This document shows positions 62,226 to 64,000 of a stretch of 64,000 nt of DNA, one piece after another (position 1 is the stretch's first letter; every line of letters starts with the position of its first letter). Source of the DNA: Roseovarius litoreus (GTDB lineage: Bacteria > Pseudomonadota > Alphaproteobacteria > Rhodobacterales > Rhodobacteraceae); assembly GCF_900142765.1 (NCBI RefSeq), contig NZ_FRCB01000004.1:186001-250000 (forward strand), read 5' to 3'. The translations under genes and the position numbers were made by a program. The notes beneath the pieces are model-generated. The model did no database searches and was not told where the DNA came from. It worked only from the letters and a program-made list of their open reading frames with translations.

Positions 62226-62982
62226 GACGCGCGCCTCCCAGATAGGCCTCGATCACCGCCGGATGATTGCGGATCTCGGCGGGTCCGCCCTCGGCCAGAA
62301 ACTTGCCGAAGCTCATGCAGGTGATCGTGTCGCACAGGCCCATGATCGCCTGCATGTCATGCTCGACGATCAGGATGGTGATCCCGTCCTCGCGCAGCTT
62401 GCGCATCAAGCCCATCATGCCTCGCGTTTCTTCGGGGTTCATGCCGGTGAACGGCTCGTCCAGCAGCATCACGTCGGGATGGCTCGCATAGGCCACCGCA
62501 AGCCCAAGCGCACGCTGATGCCCATGGCTCAATTCCCCGGCCAATTCACCCGCCAGATGATGCAGCCCGAAGAACTCCAGCGCCTCGCGTGCCCGCGCCT
62601 CGGCGCCGCGCCGGTCCTCGCGATCCCAGCCTGCGATGGCGGCGAAGATATTGGGCCGAAATGCCATATGCGTGCCGACCAGTGCGTTTTCCAGAACCGT
62701 CATCTCGGCAAAGAGCGTCGAATGCTGAAAGGTCCGCACCACGCCGCGCCGGGCCACCTCGTGCATCCGCAAGCCCGAGATCACCTCGCCGCGCAGCCGC
62801 ACCTCGCCCGATGTCGGCTTGTAGAACCCAGAGATCATGTTGAACGTGGTGGTCTTGCCCGCGCCATTCGGGCCGATCAGACCATGGATTTCACCATGCC
62901 TGACCTTCAGGCTCAGACCGTCCACGGCGGTCAGCCCGCCAAAGCGCATGGTCAGGGTATCGACTTCTAGAAATTGGGTCAT
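62215..62982 (-). CDS. livG: branched-chain amino acid ABC transporter ATP-binding protein LivG
   Basis: LivG (255 residues), the second ATPase. Walker A GPNGAGKTTTFNMISGFYKP near residue 36, signature LSHGHQRALGLAVAYASHPD near 155 (the usual LSYGxQR here reads LSHGHQR), Walker B VMLLDEPFTGMNPEETRG, and the ILIVEHDMQAIMGLCDTI H-loop. It overlaps livM by 4 nt (ATGA) and livF by 11 nt. Confidence 0.95.
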   Translation of the reverse strand: MTQFLEVDTLTMRFGGLTAVDGLSLKVRHGEIHGLIGPNGAGKTTTFNMISGFYKPTSGEVRLRGEVISGLRMHEVARRGVVRTFQHSTLFAEMTVLENALVGTHMAFRPNIFAAIAGWDREDRRGAEARAREALEFFGLHHLAGELAGELSHGHQRALGLAVAYASHPDVMLLDEPFTGMNPEETRGMMGLMRKLREDGITILIVEHDMQAIMGLCDTITCMSFGKFLAEGGPAEIRNHPAVIEAYLGGARHVA

Positions 62983-63968
62983 TCCGCAGCCCTTTGTTCT
63001 TCAACGCCCTTGCCGCGGCCCCGCGTTGTCAGATGTTGCACGATGCTTTCCAATCCCTTGGGCAGGAACAGGATCGACAGGATCATGATCAGGCCATAGA
63101 TCAGCGGGCGCATCTGCTCGAAGCCCAGCTCGCGCAGCACGATCTCGTTGAGCACGGTCAGCACGACACAGCCAAGGATCGGACCATAGAACGTGCCGGT
63201 CCCGCCCACGATCGCCCAGGTCAGCACATAGACCATCAGATCGACATCGAAGCTGTTGGGATTGATCGTGCCGACATAATGCGCCATCAGACCGCCGCCG
63301 ATCCCCGCGAACCCGCTGGCGATGGCAAAGGCCAGCGTCCGATAGGCCCGCAGATTGACCCCCGATGCCTCGGCCAGCTTGTCCTGCCAATGCACCGCGT
63401 GAAAGGTCAGGCCGACAGGGCTGCGCTCAATCCGCCACAGCACCCACAGACAGACCGCCACCACCAAAGCCGACAGGTAGTAGTAACTGACCGGCTCGAA
63501 GAAATCGAAATCATAGATGCCGATGGAAAAATCGGGCATCGGCTCGATCCCCTTGATCCCCTTCGGCCCGCCAAACGGATCGCGAAAGCGCTTCCATAAC
63601 AGGCGGATGATCTCACCGGCGGCGAAAGACCCGATCAGGAAATAGAACCCCTTCATCCTGAACAACGGAAAGGACAACAGCACCGCCAGCAGCGCCGCCG
63701 TGGCCCCGCCCAGCAGGATTGAGACCGGCACCCACACCCCCAGCTCCTTGCTGTACAGCGCCGAGGCATAGGCCCCCACCCCCATGATGACCACATGCGC
63801 CAGCGACCATTCCCCGGTCAGCGTCAGCAGCCGGTATGAGGACACCAGCAGGATGTTGATGGTCAGGAAAACAAGGATTTCCTGCTGCGAAAAACTCAGC
63901 CCATGCGGCAGCGCCAGCAGCGCACAGGCCGCCAGCAGGATGATGACGAGCCTACGCACGATCCGCAC
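62979..63968 (-). CDS. livM: branched-chain amino acid ABC transporter permease LivM
   Basis: LivM (329 residues), a permease with about eight to ten membrane helices (LVIILLAACALLALPHGLSF at the start, VSILLGGATAALLAVLLSFP). The family loop FYFLIGSFAAGEIIRLLWKR and GGLMAHYVGTINPNSFDVD are present. The GTG start at 63968 overlaps the livH stop codon region by 17 nt. The C-terminus carries a Lys/Arg-rich cytoplasmic tail. Confidence 0.93.
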   Translation of the reverse strand: MRIVRRLVIILLAACALLALPHGLSFSQQEILVFLTINILLVSSYRLLTLTGEWSLAHVVIMGVGAYASALYSKELGVWVPVSILLGGATAALLAVLLSFPLFRMKGFYFLIGSFAAGEIIRLLWKRFRDPFGGPKGIKGIEPMPDFSIGIYDFDFFEPVSYYYLSALVVAVCLWVLWRIERSPVGLTFHAVHWQDKLAEASGVNLRAYRTLAFAIASGFAGIGGGLMAHYVGTINPNSFDVDLMVYVLTWAIVGGTGTFYGPILGCVVLTVLNEIVLRELGFEQMRPLIYGLIMILSILFLPKGLESIVQHLTTRGRGKGVEEQRAAE

Positions 63969-64000
63969 TCCCGAAAAGACCCGTCGGCTTGACGATCAGC
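63952..64000 (-). CDS. livH: branched-chain amino acid ABC transporter permease LivH, C-terminal end
   Basis: Only the last 15 codons are in the window: LIVKPTGLFGSADRA then TAG (63952-63954). The PTGLFG motif is the conserved LivH ending. The gene continues beyond the right edge and overlaps livM by 17 nt, so the operon order is livH-livM-livG-livF. Confidence 0.85.
   Translation of the reverse strand, partial: LIVKPTGLFGSADRA

Noticed and set aside
1..64000. CRISPR arrays, insertion sequences, prophage or integrase genes
   Set aside because: No direct-repeat/spacer pattern, transposase or phage motifs were seen on either strand.

Overview
The window is a GC-rich chromosomal segment of an alphaproteobacterium, most likely a Rhodobacterales (Roseobacter/Rhodobacter-type) strain. 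The signs are the hisB-hisH-hisA-hisF-hisE order with a Dabb gene attached, a CarD/FdxA/S4/SUV3-like helicase neighbourhood, a SOS box of the alphaproteobacterial GTTC-N7-GTTC type, and a tRNA-His with G1:U72 and A73 and no encoded G-1. There is no phage, insertion sequence, CRISPR array or plasmid backbone. Almost all of it reads as ordinary core chromosome.

Layout. 1-5 kb: the 3' end of pyruvate carboxylase, a metallophosphoesterase, a ribbon-helix-helix protein, a glyoxalase-type protein, and a Tat-exported small subunit plus GMC oxidoreductase pair closed by a strong terminator. 5-9.4 kb: tRNA-Gly, then histidine biosynthesis (hisB, hisH, hisA, hisF, hisE) with one antisense DUF2147 gene inside it. 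9.5-14.3 kb: CoA-binding protein, zinc-ribbon protein, rlmB, tRNA-Tyr, a glycosyltransferase-like protein and O-acetylhomoserine sulfhydrylase. 14.4-19 kb: a large unusual envelope protein with a GspL/PilM-like front and a GspC/PilP-like end, then a KefB/C-type antiporter. 19-21 kb: cobT and cobS, divergent. 21-26 kb: CarD regulator, 7Fe ferredoxin, S4 protein, SUV3-like helicase, TPR protein. 26-33 kb: SCP2 protein, lysophospholipase-like hydrolase, FAH-family hydrolase, DNA exonuclease plus ATP-dependent ligase, oligoendopeptidase F. 33-38 kb: lipoprotein hydrolase, rpoH, rluD-type pseudouridine synthase, tRNA-His, mmcB with a LexA box, and a newly proposed 6S RNA gene. 38-47 kb: nusB-ribH-ribB riboflavin operon, DUF3422 protein, pntA-pntB transhydrogenase, methyltransferase, an MBL-fold protein with lost metal ligands. 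47-58 kb: SDR, kynureninase, Hint protein, flavodoxin, C26 amidotransferase, photolyase with a coupled DUF2256 gene, pepN, lytic transglycosylase. 58-64 kb: gatB, thioesterase, and a branched-chain amino-acid ABC transporter operon livH-livM-livG-livF that runs off the right edge.

The observations most worth following are: (1) two nearly identical arrays of four 11-bp repeats, in opposite orientation about 15 kb apart; (2) a 161-nt rod-shaped RNA candidate that fits 6S RNA; (3) the fused secretion/pilus-like protein at 14.4-17 kb; (4) the rpoH terminator, whose 3' arm holds the ribosome binding site of the next gene; (5) a 14-bp perfect inverted repeat next to the photolyase operon. All calls come from reading the sequence and from family knowledge; no database search was run.
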